DNA of 16,832 nt from an uncultured Pseudomonadota bacterium (GCA_946480245.1 CAMLIZ010000098.1:1-16832), one strand, 5' to 3'. Counted from the first letter of the stretch, positions 7,006-14,754 are shown. Program-made: numbers and translations. The notes: generated from the letters alone by a model not told the origin.

Positions 7006-7035
7006 AGGGCGGCCGGTCTTGCCCGACGCCGCGGT

Positions 7036-8226
7036 TCAGTCGGGGAACGCGCGCTCGAAGCGCTGCGCGATGTCGCGCAGCCGCTCGATCGGTTCGTTGG
7101 CGTACACGAGTCGCAGCAGATGACGGGTCTCGTCCAGCCCCCAGTTCTCCATCGACGTGGCCGCCACGCCCTCTTGCAGCAGGCGCGACGACGCCTGCGC
7201 ACCGGTGATCCCGCGCCCCCGAAAGTCGATCAAGGTGGACCAGCCGCCGTGTGCCGGGATCAGGTCGAATCGAGGCTTCAACGCCCCCACAAGCCAGTCG
7301 TGCCTGGCCTGCCAGGTGATCGTGCATGCGCGGATGCCGTTGTCGTCGGCCTCCAGGGCCGAAGCCACCGCCTGTTGCGCGATGCCGACCGGGCAGACGA
7401 CGTTCGAGATCGCTACGCGACCGATGGCTTCGGCGGCGGACATCGGGCACACGACCCAGCCCACGCGCCAGCCGATCATGCGGTATTCCTTCGACGCCGC
7501 CCCGACCGTGATCGTGCGCTCCGCCATGCCGGCAAACTGCAACGGGTTGAGATGCGGGGCACCGTCGAACAGGATGCGCTCCATGGCGCTGTCGTAGATC
7601 ATCCACGCGTCGGCGGCAATGCAGGCGTCGCAGATGGCCTGCCACTCGTTGCGGTCGAATACCGCGCCCGACGGCATCGACGGGCTCATCATCAAGAAGG
7701 CGCGTGTCTTGGCGGTGACGGCGTCTTGCAGCGAGTCGATGTCCAGCCGCCAGCCCTGTGCGCCCGGCACCAGTCGCGCGAAGCGCGGCACACCACCAGC
7801 GAGCTTCACGCGGTTGATCAGACCGACGTACGTGGGGCTCGTGAGCACCACCTCGTCGCCAGGATCGATCACGGCCAGCAGCGCGTTCAGAATCCCGCTC
7901 AGTCCGCCGGCCGAGATGAAGCACTGGCGCCGCCAGTCGTAGTGGGCTTCCGGCAGTCCGCCGTTGCGCTCGACCACGCGGACTGCCGCCTGGCGGAGGC
8001 GGTCGTGGCCAAAGAAGGGAAGGTAACTGTTGGCGTCGTCATTGCGGACTTCCGACTCGGTCAGGTCCAGCGCTGCCAACGGCGGCAACAGGTCGGTATC
8101 GAGGTTCTCCAGGCGCAGAACCTTCGGATCGCGCAGTGCATCGGCAACGTCGCCCATGCGTTCGACGCCGATGGGCGTCATGGATTCGGTTCGACGGGCA
8201 ATCGTTCGCATCGTCGGCAGTGTCAT
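7036..8226 (-). CDS. PLP-dependent aminotransferase class I/II (fold type I), atypical active site
   Basis: A 396-residue protein with good ribosome binding (GGAG on the minus strand, 8236-8233, six bases before the ATG at 8226). The fold-type-I signature includes SAGGLSGILNAL (105-116) for phosphate binding, AASKEYRMIGWRVGW (244-258) with the PLP Schiff-base Lys246 and Arg254, Asp212 that pairs with the pyridine nitrogen, and Arg372 in LRLVYAN, the likely carboxylate-binding residue. Two usual residues are replaced. The Asn of the NPxG motif, which contacts PLP O3', is Met184 (SPSMPSG, 181-187), and the Tyr of D-x-x-Y is Met215 (YDSAMERI). It may be a specialised transaminase, or a lyase or decarboxylase of the same fold; the substrate is unknown. 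It is divergent from a FadR-family regulator, which probably controls it. Confidence 0.86.
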   Translation of the reverse strand: MTLPTMRTIARRTESMTPIGVERMGDVADALRDPKVLRLENLDTDLLPPLAALDLTESEVRNDDANSYLPFFGHDRLRQAAVRVVERNGGLPEAHYDWRRQCFISAGGLSGILNALLAVIDPGDEVVLTSPTYVGLINRVKLAGGVPRFARLVPGAQGWRLDIDSLQDAVTAKTRAFLMMSPSMPSGAVFDRNEWQAICDACIAADAWMIYDSAMERILFDGAPHLNPLQFAGMAERTITVGAASKEYRMIGWRVGWVVCPMSAAEAIGRVAISNVVCPVGIAQQAVASALEADDNGIRACTITWQARHDWLVGALKPRFDLIPAHGGWSTLIDFRGRGITGAQASSRLLQEGVAATSMENWGLDETRHLLRLVYANEPIERLRDIAQRFERAFPD

Positions 8227-8250
8227 GTGGGGCTCCGCGTGATGTACGGA

Positions 8251-8260
8251 TAATATATTA
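8251..8260. promoter_or_regulatory. AT-only palindrome in divergent promoter, candidate operator and -10 region
   Basis: TAATATATTA is a perfect 10-bp palindrome standing out in the 47-bp gap between the aminotransferase and GntR-family starts. Read on either strand it gives a TAATAT hexamer that could serve as a -10 element, and its symmetry suits a dimeric GntR regulator. No convincing -35 element is seen for the plus strand. The function is inferred. Confidence 0.5.
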
Positions 8261-8273
8261 AACAGGAAGCGGA

Positions 8274-8912
8274 ATGTCCAAGAGCGTTCAGCCCATCGCC
8301 AAGCTCATCGCCCAGTCACTGGAGCAGCGCATCATTGACGGCGTGCACCATGAGGCGGTGCCCTTGCGCCAGGCGGATTTGGCGGCCGAGTTCGGCACCA
8401 GCCACATCCCAGTGCGCGAAGCGCTCGCCGCATTGGCGGAAAAGGGGTTGGTGCAGATCATCCCCAACCGGGGTGCGGTGATCGTGCCGCTGAGCAGTGA
8501 CCACTGTGCCGAGTTGGCGGAGATGCGCGCCGCGCTCGAGCCGGTGGCCTTGCGCCATTCGATACCGCACCTCGACGAAGCGCACCTCAGTGCGGCGCGC
8601 GCGGCCTTGCAGCGTGGCCGCCGGGCCGTGAGGCTGGAGGTTCGGGCGCGCGAGAACTGGGCATTCCATCGCGCGCTCTATGCAGCGGCCGACCGGCCCT
8701 TCCTGCTCTCGCAGTTGGACTCACTGTGGCGTCATGCCGAGCGCTACCTGGTCTTCGCCTGGAAGCACGCGCACTACGAAACCCGCTCGGACGAAGAGCA
8801 CGAGGCGCTGTACGAGGCCTGTGCTGCGCGCGACATCCGGTTGGCCTGTCGCTTGACGCGGGAGCACATCATGGCTGCCGCAGACAGCGTGGCCAAGCTG
8901 CTGGCTGCCTAA
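8274..8912 (+). CDS. GntR-family transcriptional regulator, FadR subfamily (FCD domain)
   Basis: A 212-residue regulator with an AGGA Shine-Dalgarno at 8264-8267, six bases before the ATG. The N-terminal GntR winged helix is clear: LRQADLAAEFGTSHIPVREA (31-50), then LVQIIPNRGAVIVPLS (59-74). The C-terminal helical bundle is an FCD ligand-binding domain. Its three usual metal-ligand histidines are present (His132 in AFHRALY, His176 in EEHEALYEA, His198 in TREHI), while the first ligand position, usually Asp, appears as Asn128 (ENWAFH). FCD regulators sense small acids, often with a bound metal, and bind palindromic operators; the effector here is unknown. It is divergent from the aminotransferase, its likely target, and metY follows on the same strand after 36 bp, so these may be one transcript. 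Confidence 0.9.
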   Translation: MSKSVQPIAKLIAQSLEQRIIDGVHHEAVPLRQADLAAEFGTSHIPVREALAALAEKGLVQIIPNRGAVIVPLSSDHCAELAEMRAALEPVALRHSIPHLDEAHLSAARAALQRGRRAVRLEVRARENWAFHRALYAAADRPFLLSQLDSLWRHAERYLVFAWKHAHYETRSDEEHEALYEACAARDIRLACRLTREHIMAAADSVAKLLAA

Positions 8913-8948
8913 ACTCGCGTTGTTCCCAGCAACCCCACGACATTCCAC

Positions 8949-10220
8949 ATGAAGCTCGAAACCATTGCCGTCCACGGCGGCTACAGCCCGGACCCGACGA
9001 CGAAGGCGGCCGCGGTGCCGATCTACCAGACCACGTCGTACGCGTTCGACGACACGCAGCACGGCGCCGACCTGTTCGACCTGAAGGTCGCGGGCAACAT
9101 TTACACGCGCATCATGAACCCCACCACCGCCGTGCTCGAACAGCGCCTGGCGGCGCTGGAAGGCGGGGTCGGCGCGCTCGCGGTGGCCTCCGGCATGGCG
9201 GCGATCACCTATGCGATCCAGACGATCGCCGAGCAGGGCGACAACATCATCTCGTCGTCCACGCTGTATGGCGGCACTTACAACCTGCTCGCGCACACCC
9301 TGCCGCAGCTCGGCATCGACACGCGCTTTGCCGATCCGGCCAAGCCCGCGACCTTCGAACCGCTGATCGACGAGCGCACGAAGGCGATCTTCTGCGAATC
9401 GATCGGCAACCCGCTGGGCAACGTGACCGACTTTGCCGCGCTGGCCGACATCGCGCATCGCCACGGCATTCCGCTGATCGTCGACAACACGGTGCCGAGT
9501 CCCTACTTGTGCCGGCCGTTCGAACACGGCGCCGACATCGTCGTGCACGCGCTCACCAAGTACCTCGGAGGCCACGGCAACTCGATCGGCGGGGCCATCG
9601 TCGATTCGGGCAAGTTCCCTTGGGCGCAGCACAAGGCGCGCTTCTGCCGCCTGAACGAGCCGGACGTCAGCTACCACGGCGTGGTCTACACCGAAGCCCT
9701 GGGCGACGCGGCCTACATCGGGCGCGCGCGCGTCGTGCCGTTGCGCAACATGGGCGCGGCGCTGAGCCCTTTCAATTCGTTCCTCATCCTGCAAGGCGTG
9801 GAGACGCTCGCCTTGCGCATGGACCGCATCTGCGACAACACGCTCGCGGTCGCGCGCCACCTGCAAGCGCATCCGAAGGTGAAGTGGGTCAACTACGCCG
9901 GGCTGCCCGAGCATGCCGACCACGGCCTGGTGCAGCGCTACATGGGCGGACGGGCGTCGGGCATCCTCACCTTCGGCGTCGCGGGCGGGCTGGAGGGCGG
10001 CGCCCGCTTCCAGGATGCGCTGAAGCTGATCACCCGCCTGGTCAACATCGGCGATGCCAAGTCGCTGGCCTGCCATCCGGCGTCGACGACCCATCGGCAG
10101 TTGTCGCCGCAGGAACTGGCGAAGGCCGGCGTCACCGTGGACACCGTGCGGCTATCGATCGGCATCGAGCACATCGACGACCTGAAGGCGGATCTCGACC
10201 AGGCGCTGGCCACCGTGTAG
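8949..10220 (+). CDS. metY: O-acetylhomoserine aminocarboxypropyltransferase / sulfhydrylase
   Basis: A 423-residue Cys/Met-metabolism PLP enzyme, full length for MetY. It converts O-acetylhomoserine and sulfide to homocysteine, the direct-sulfhydrylation route to methionine. Motifs seen: IAVHGGYSPDPTTKAAAVPI (6-25), YTRIMNPT (52-59) whose Tyr52 and Arg54 act from the neighbouring subunit, the ASGMAAI loop (80-86), YGGT (107-110) that stacks on PLP, Asp179 (VDNTVPSPYL), and HALTKYLGGHGNSIGG (200-215) with the PLP-binding Lys204. The NEPDVSYHGVVY stretch is typical of the O-acetylhomoserine group rather than of cystathionine gamma-synthase. No strong Shine-Dalgarno is visible. It follows the FadR-type regulator and converges on glnS, with 28 bp between the stop codons. 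Confidence 0.9.
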   Translation: MKLETIAVHGGYSPDPTTKAAAVPIYQTTSYAFDDTQHGADLFDLKVAGNIYTRIMNPTTAVLEQRLAALEGGVGALAVASGMAAITYAIQTIAEQGDNIISSSTLYGGTYNLLAHTLPQLGIDTRFADPAKPATFEPLIDERTKAIFCESIGNPLGNVTDFAALADIAHRHGIPLIVDNTVPSPYLCRPFEHGADIVVHALTKYLGGHGNSIGGAIVDSGKFPWAQHKARFCRLNEPDVSYHGVVYTEALGDAAYIGRARVVPLRNMGAALSPFNSFLILQGVETLALRMDRICDNTLAVARHLQAHPKVKWVNYAGLPEHADHGLVQRYMGGRASGILTFGVAGGLEGGARFQDALKLITRLVNIGDAKSLACHPASTTHRQLSPQELAKAGVTVDTVRLSIGIEHIDDLKADLDQALATV

Positions 10221-10248
10221 TGCCCTTGGGGACGGGCCGCGCAGGCTC

Positions 10249-12081
10249 TTACTTGCCGCGCCCGTCCTTCAACCCGGTGATGCGGTTGAACACGGCCTTG
10301 CCATCGATGTGATGGTCGCGGCAGTCCGCCACGAAGTAGCCGTGCCGCTCGAACTGGAACTTGTGGTCGGGCGCCGCGTGCGCCAATGACGGCTCCAGGT
10401 ACGCCGTCACCACCTTCAGGCTGTCGGGGTTCAGCGAGGCCAGGAAGTCCTTGCCGCCGGCGTCGGGCTGCGCGTCGTTGAACAGCCGGTCGTACAGCCG
10501 CACCTCGGCCTTGATCGCGTCATGCACGCCCACCCAGGTGAGCGTGCCCTTGACCTTGATCGCGTCGGCGCCCGGCGTGCCGCTCTTGGTGTCGGGCACC
10601 AGCTTGGCGTGCACCTCCGTCACCGTGCCGTCGAAGCTCTTGCGCAGGCCGGTGCACTGGATCACGTAGCCGTACTTCAGCCGCACCATGCTGCCGGGCG
10701 TGCTGTGGCCCTGACCGTCATAGCGCGGCGGGCTCAGGCGGTGGTAGCCCTTGAGCGGCTCTTCCATGAAGTCGTCGCGCTCGATCCACACCTCGGGGCC
10801 CAGGCTGAACTCGCGCCTGCCGAGCTCGGGGTGGTTGGGGTGCACGGGCGCGCTACAGGGCTCGGTCTTGCCGGCGCCGATCACCTCGTTCCAGTTGGTC
10901 AACACCAGCTTCAGCGGCTGCAGCACGGCCATCGCGCGCGCGGCCTTGCCCTCCAGGTCGTCGCGCACGGCGGCTTCGAGCATGCCGTAGTCGATCCAGC
11001 CGTTGGCCTTGCTCACGCCGATGCGCTCGGCAAACAGGCGGATGCCCTCGGGCGTGTATCCGCGGCGGCGCAGGCCCACGATGGTGGGCATGCGGGGGTC
11101 GTCCCAGCCTTGCACGATCTTCTCGTCGACCAGCTGCTTCAGCTTGCGCTTGCTGGTGATCACGTAGGTGAGGTTCAGGCGCGCGAACTCGTATTGCTTC
11201 GGCAGCGGGTGCGTCAGCAGGCCGAGCTCGGTCAGGCGCTCCAGCAGCCAGTCGTAGAAGCCGCGCTGGTCCTCGAACTCCAGCGTGCAGATGCTGTGGG
11301 TGATGTTCTCCAGCGCGTCCTCGATCGGGTGCGCGTAGGTGTACATCGGGTAGATGCACCACTTGTCGCCAGTGTTGTGGTGCGTGGCGTGCTTGATGCG
11401 GTAGATGGCCGGGTCCCGCATGTTCATGTTGGGGCTGGCCATGTCGATCTTGGCGCGCAACACCATCGCGCCGTCGGGGTGCTGGCCGTCGCGCATCTCG
11501 CGCAGGCGCCGCAGGTTGTCGGCCGGGCTGCGGTCGCGGAACGGGCTGTTGGTGCCGGGCGTCGCAAAGTCGCCGCGGTTCTTGCGCATCTCCTCGGGGC
11601 TCTGCTCGTCCACGTAGGCCAGGCCGGCCTGCACCAGCGCCTCGGCGGCGCGATACATGAAGTCGAAGTAGCCGCTGGCGTAGTACAGGTGGCTGGTGGT
11701 GGCGCCGCCGAACTCGGCGGTCCAGTTGAAGCCCAGCCAGTGCACGGCGTCCACGATGCCGTCCACGTACTCCTGCTCTTCCTTCTCGGGGTTGGTGTCG
11801 TCGAAGCGCAGGTGGCACACGCCGCCGTACTCCTGCGCGAGGCCGAAGTTCAGGCAGATGCTCTTGGCGTGGCCCACGTGCAGGTAGCCGTTGGGCTCCG
11901 GCGGAAAGCGCATGCGCACCCGGGCCGGGTCGGAGCTGCCGGCGGCCTGGTGCGTCGCGTCGCCCGGGCTGCCGGCCCAGCGGCGTTGCGAATAGGTGCC
12001 TTGCGCGAGGTCACGCTCGATGATCTGCCGCAGGAAGTTGCTGGGCTTGGAGTGGGCGTCGTCGTGGGGTGCGTGGGACAT
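10249..12081 (-). CDS. glnS: glutaminyl-tRNA synthetase
   Basis: A 610-residue class I synthetase that charges tRNA-Gln with glutamine. The HIGH motif appears in PPEPNGYLHVGHAKSICLNF (60-79). The KMSKS-type motif is TSKRKL (309-314), in YVITSKRKLKQLV. RFDDTNPEKEEQEYVDGI (92-109) is a GlnRS/GluRS landmark. The C-terminal anticodon-binding beta-barrels are present (WIERDDFMEEPLKGYHRLSP and beyond). Compared with the E. coli enzyme, about 20 extra residues (WAGSPGDATHQAAGSSDPAR, 35-54) separate the first helix from the HIGH region. The protein starts at MSHAPHDDAHSKPSNFLRQI; an in-frame start at 12177 would add 32 residues unlike the family. It is apparently monocistronic and is divergent from the PXPV-repeat gene. 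The ribosome binding site is weak. Confidence 0.96.
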   Translation of the reverse strand: MSHAPHDDAHSKPSNFLRQIIERDLAQGTYSQRRWAGSPGDATHQAAGSSDPARVRMRFPPEPNGYLHVGHAKSICLNFGLAQEYGGVCHLRFDDTNPEKEEQEYVDGIVDAVHWLGFNWTAEFGGATTSHLYYASGYFDFMYRAAEALVQAGLAYVDEQSPEEMRKNRGDFATPGTNSPFRDRSPADNLRRLREMRDGQHPDGAMVLRAKIDMASPNMNMRDPAIYRIKHATHHNTGDKWCIYPMYTYAHPIEDALENITHSICTLEFEDQRGFYDWLLERLTELGLLTHPLPKQYEFARLNLTYVITSKRKLKQLVDEKIVQGWDDPRMPTIVGLRRRGYTPEGIRLFAERIGVSKANGWIDYGMLEAAVRDDLEGKAARAMAVLQPLKLVLTNWNEVIGAGKTEPCSAPVHPNHPELGRREFSLGPEVWIERDDFMEEPLKGYHRLSPPRYDGQGHSTPGSMVRLKYGYVIQCTGLRKSFDGTVTEVHAKLVPDTKSGTPGADAIKVKGTLTWVGVHDAIKAEVRLYDRLFNDAQPDAGGKDFLASLNPDSLKVVTAYLEPSLAHAAPDHKFQFERHGYFVADCRDHHIDGKAVFNRITGLKDGRGK

Positions 12082-12241
12082 GGGGGCGCGTAGCAACGGG
12101 CTGTAAGCCGCGCAGATCAAGGGGTTGGGCGATTCTAGGCGCCGGGTCCGTGCGCCATCGTTCACAGCTGGTTGCAAGCGGCGGTGAACCGCGTGGCCTG
12201 CTGCCGCGTTGCAGGTTCAACGCACACAAGAGGAGCCAAGA

Positions 12242-12658
12242 ATGACGCAACGCATCGTGGGGGTCGCGCTGGCCCTGGCCGGGCTGCTGGCCGCGGGGAG
12301 CGCGCAGGCACACGTCGACGTGACCGTCGGCATCGCACTGCCCGGGGTCAGTGCAGTGATCGGGGCGCCGGTGTATCGCGCCTATCCGCCGGCGCCCGTC
12401 TATGTGGAACCGGCGCCGGTGTACGTGGAGCCCGCCCCCGTGTACGTGGAGCCGGCGCCCGTGTACCTGCCGCCACGCGCCTACTACCGCCCGGCGCCCG
12501 TGTATGCGCCGGCGCCGGTGGTGTGGGTGGGCGAGCGCGACGGCTGGCGCCGCCGCTGGTACCGCGATCACGATCGCCGTTCGGATCACGAGCGTGACCA
12601 TGACCGCGACTGGGACCACGATCACGATCGCGATCATCACGAGCGCGGCTGGCGCTGA
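12242..12658 (+). CDS. exported PXPV-repeat protein with His/Asp/Arg-rich tail
   Basis: A 138-residue protein with a strong AGGAG at 12231-12235. The signal peptide is MTQRIVGVALALAGLLAAGS, with likely cleavage after AQA (residue 23), so it is periplasmic or surface. AHVDVTVGIALPGVSAVIG is the usual beginning of the Burkholderiales PXPV-repeat family. Four copies of PAPVYVE-type units run from 50 to 77, with more PAPV further on (84-93). From residue 102 the chain is Trp/Arg/His/Asp-rich, with DHERDHDRDWDHDHDRDHHE (115-134). The Pro-rich part would be extended. The acidic/His tail might bind divalent metal, but no function is known. It lies between glnS (divergent) and the LytTR regulator (convergent), so it is its own transcript. 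Confidence 0.82.
   Translation: MTQRIVGVALALAGLLAAGSAQAHVDVTVGIALPGVSAVIGAPVYRAYPPAPVYVEPAPVYVEPAPVYVEPAPVYLPPRAYYRPAPVYAPAPVVWVGERDGWRRRWYRDHDRRSDHERDHDRDWDHDHDRDHHERGWR
12389..12472 (+). repeat. four tandem 21-bp coding repeats (PAPVYVE units)
   Basis: Four in-frame 21-base units encode PAPVYVE, PAPVYVE, PAPVYVE and PAPVYLP. The copies differ at several third positions, so they are not freshly duplicated. The unit length is a multiple of three, so copy-number changes would keep the frame. Confidence 0.85.
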
Positions 12659-12670
12659 GCGCCGCCGTCG

Positions 12671-13477
12671 CTACATGCCCTTGAACAGGTGCGCGTAGAG
12701 CCGGCTGGCGGTGATCTTCTCCGGCCGGCCGCGCAGCGTGAGCGTCACCTTGCCGGTCTCCTCGCGCTGCGCCGTCAGCACCAGCCGCGCCTGCACCACG
12801 GTGCCGCGGTGCACCTGCCAGAAGCGTTGCGGGTCCAGTTGCGGCAGCAGCTCGCGCAGCGAAGTGCGGATCAGGTGCTCCTTGGCGGGCGTGACCACGC
12901 GCACGTACTTGTCGGCCGCCTCGAAGTACACGACCTCGTCCACCGGCACCATGTGCACGGTGTTGCCCACGCCGGCCTGGATCACCTCCAGCCGAGGCGC
13001 GGCCGCTGCCGCGCCGGCACCCAAGGCCAGCAAGGCGCGCACCTGCTCCACCGCGCCATGCAACGCTTGCGGCGGCTGCACACGCTGCGCCAGCGTGGCC
13101 CGCAGGCGCTGCACGCAGCGCTGCAGGCGCTCGCGCTGCACCGGCTTGAGCAGGTAGTCCACCGCCTGCGCGTCGAAGGCCTCCACGGCGTACTGGTCGT
13201 AGGCGGTGATGAACACCAACAGCGGAAACGGCGCCGCGCCGGGACCGTCGGGCCAGTCCTCGGCCAGCGCCGCGGCGGCCTCCAGCCCGCTCATGCCGGG
13301 CATGCGAATGTCCAGGAAGCACAGTTGCGGTTCGAGTTCCAGCGCCCGCGCCACGGCCCGCGCGCCATCGCCCACCGTGGCCAGCACCTGCAGCTCGGGC
13401 CACAGGTTGCCCAGGTCGGCCTGCAAGGCTTGCGCGAGCAGCGGTTCGTCTTCGGCGATCAGGGCGGTCGGGCTCAT
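12671..13477 (-). CDS. LytTR-family response regulator
   Basis: A 268-residue two-component response regulator. The receiver domain has the acidic pair Glu9 and Asp10, phospho-acceptor Asp56 (FLDIRMPGMSG), Thr91 (ITAYDQYAVEAF) and Lys111 (DYLLKPV). A hydrophilic and Ala-rich linker of about 50 residues leads to a LytTR DNA-binding domain: VDEVVYFEAADKYVRV, then LIRTSLRELLPQLDPQRFWQ and VHRGTVV, as in AlgR/LytR-type regulators. It is the second gene of a minus-strand operon: its ATG at 13477 overlaps the kinase stop (ATGA), so the two are probably translationally coupled. Targets are unknown; LytTR regulators often control surface or envelope genes, and an aryl-polyene-type cluster lies divergent just beyond the kinase. 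Confidence 0.93.
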   Translation of the reverse strand: MSPTALIAEDEPLLAQALQADLGNLWPELQVLATVGDGARAVARALELEPQLCFLDIRMPGMSGLEAAAALAEDWPDGPGAAPFPLLVFITAYDQYAVEAFDAQAVDYLLKPVQRERLQRCVQRLRATLAQRVQPPQALHGAVEQVRALLALGAGAAAAAPRLEVIQAGVGNTVHMVPVDEVVYFEAADKYVRVVTPAKEHLIRTSLRELLPQLDPQRFWQVHRGTVVQARLVLTAQREETGKVTLTLRGRPEKITASRLYAHLFKGM

Positions 13478-14583
13478 GGTGCGGATGAGGGCAGCGGGAG
13501 GGTGATGCGGGCCAGCGTGCCGCCGTCGGCGTCGGGCGCGGGCTCGAGGGTGAGGGTGGCGGCGTCGCCGTACAGCGTGAGCAGCCGCTCGCGCACCTGC
13601 CGTAAGCCGAAGCGCGTGTCATGGGAGGCAGGCGCCGAGCTCAAGCCCACGCCGGTGTCGCGCACGCTGAGCACCAAACGCCCGTTCGCCCGCTCGGCAT
13701 GCAGCGCGATGCGGCCGCCTTCCACCTTGGGCTCCAGGCCATGCTGAATAGCGTTTTCCACCAGCGGCTGCAGCAGCAGCGGCGGCACCTGCACACCGCG
13801 CAGCGCGTCGGGCAACTGCAGTTCGGTTTGCAGTCGCGCGCCCATGCGCACGGCCATCAGCTGCAAGTAGTCGTCCAGGCGCTCGAACTCCGCGGCCAGC
13901 GAGTGCGCCTCGGTGCGCGAGGCGGTGAGCGTGGCGCGCAGAAACGCGATCAGGCGGTCCAGCATGGCCTGTGCGCGTGGCGGGTCCAGCGTGATCAGCA
14001 CGCGCAGGTTGGCCAGCGTGTTGAACAGCATGTGCGGCTCGAGCTGCGAGTGCAGCAGCGCCAGCCGGGCCAGCGTGGCGTCGCGCTCCACGCGCGCCAG
14101 CTTCTCCTGCTGCACGGCCGCCTTGCCGCGGCTGTAGAAGAAGAAGGTGGCGATCGCCGCGGCCATCGCGGTGAACATCAGCGCCGAACGCATCTTGTTG
14201 CCCGGCGCGCGCAGAAAGTCGAGCATCGGCAAGCCGCTGTACCAGTCGCCGATCAGAGAGCCGACGATGAAACCGCCCACCACGCCGCCCGCCACCACCA
14301 CGACCGCGCGCGGCAGCGCGGGCCAATGCACGTCGCGCTCGCCCATCATCGGGATGCGGCCGAACTCGATGAAGGCCCAGATCGACAGGCCGATGGCCTG
14401 CGTGTAGACCAACGTGCGGTCCCAGTGGCCCCAGCGCTCCATCCCGCTGGCCACCTGCAGAAACCACAGGCCGGTGTTGAACAGCGCCACCTGCAGGCCG
14501 TGGCGCAGGTAGTCGGGCAGATCCTTGCGGAGGGCGGCGGCGTCCAAGGTGGCGGGTCTGAAGCTCGGGCGATTGTGCGACAC
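13474..14583 (-). CDS. LytS-type sensor histidine kinase
   Basis: A 369-residue kinase starting at GTG 14583 (VSHNRPSFRP), chosen because the frame upstream has no family-like sequence and a GGCAGG lies a few bases before it. Four hydrophobic segments (about 27-46, 58-75, 93-112 and 132-150) place the N-terminus in the inner membrane, with no large periplasmic domain. The His_kinase motif is LLHSQLEPHMLFNTLANLRV (176-195), with phospho-acceptor His184. The ATPase domain has the N-box LLLQPLVENAIQHG (269-282, Asn277) and G1 box DTGVGL (309-314). The second Gly box is RFGLRQVRERL, with Gln where this family often has Asn. It forms an operon with the LytTR regulator through an ATGA overlap. The signal sensed is unknown. 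Confidence 0.9.
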   Translation of the reverse strand: MSHNRPSFRPATLDAAALRKDLPDYLRHGLQVALFNTGLWFLQVASGMERWGHWDRTLVYTQAIGLSIWAFIEFGRIPMMGERDVHWPALPRAVVVVAGGVVGGFIVGSLIGDWYSGLPMLDFLRAPGNKMRSALMFTAMAAAIATFFFYSRGKAAVQQEKLARVERDATLARLALLHSQLEPHMLFNTLANLRVLITLDPPRAQAMLDRLIAFLRATLTASRTEAHSLAAEFERLDDYLQLMAVRMGARLQTELQLPDALRGVQVPPLLLQPLVENAIQHGLEPKVEGGRIALHAERANGRLVLSVRDTGVGLSSAPASHDTRFGLRQVRERLLTLYGDAATLTLEPAPDADGGTLARITLPLPSSAP

Positions 14584-14717
14584 GGTACCTGCCGGCCCGC
14601 GCGCATGCGACGAAGTGCGCGCCCACGGCGCCGGCCGTCGCCGGCGCAACGCCGAGCGCGTGCCGCAGTTGGCGTTAATCCCCAGAAGCAAGGGCGGGTG
14701 CGGTGCAAGGCGGGCCG

Positions 14718-14723
14718 TACAAT
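14718..14723 (+). promoter_or_regulatory. possible -10 element upstream of the ACP gene
   Basis: TACAAT in the sequence CCGTACAATTTGCGG, 38 bases before the ACP start, is one of few AT-rich hexamers in the intergenic region. No good -35 lies 16-18 bp upstream, so this is weak evidence. Confidence 0.3.
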
Positions 14724-14750
14724 TTGCGGTCCGTCTCAGGCAGTAATTGC

Positions 14751-14754
14751 AGGG
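14751..14754 (+). promoter_or_regulatory. ribosome binding site supporting the GTG start of the ACP gene
   Basis: AGGG lies six bases before the GTG at 14761. There is no ATG alternative near the start of the conserved ACP domain, so this site favours the GTG start. Confidence 0.6.

Noticed and set aside
8721..10094. 457-codon minus-strand open frame opposite metY
   Set aside because: Arg/Val/Asp-rich composition and no motif; metY on the other strand is complete.
10231..10266. Inverted repeat GACGGGC/GCCCGTC as a bidirectional terminator between metY and glnS
   Set aside because: The loop is 22 nt, there is no T-run on either strand and the second arm lies in the glnS coding sequence, so a terminator is not supported.
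10522..12093. Long plus-strand open frame (523 codons) opposite glnS
   Set aside because: It is antisense to a clearly conserved glnS; its translation is His/Val/Gln/Ala-rich and has no family motif. G+C-rich codon bias opens the opposite frame.
12181..12192. Small dyad GCGGT-GA-ACCGC upstream of the PXPV gene as an operator
   Set aside because: The arms are only 5 bp in G+C-rich sequence and do not extend; chance occurrence is likely.
12626..12635. Palindrome GATCGCGATC in the PXPV-protein gene as a binding site
   Set aside because: It falls in repeated Asp/His/Arg codons (GAT, CAC, CGC) and is explained by the coding sequence.
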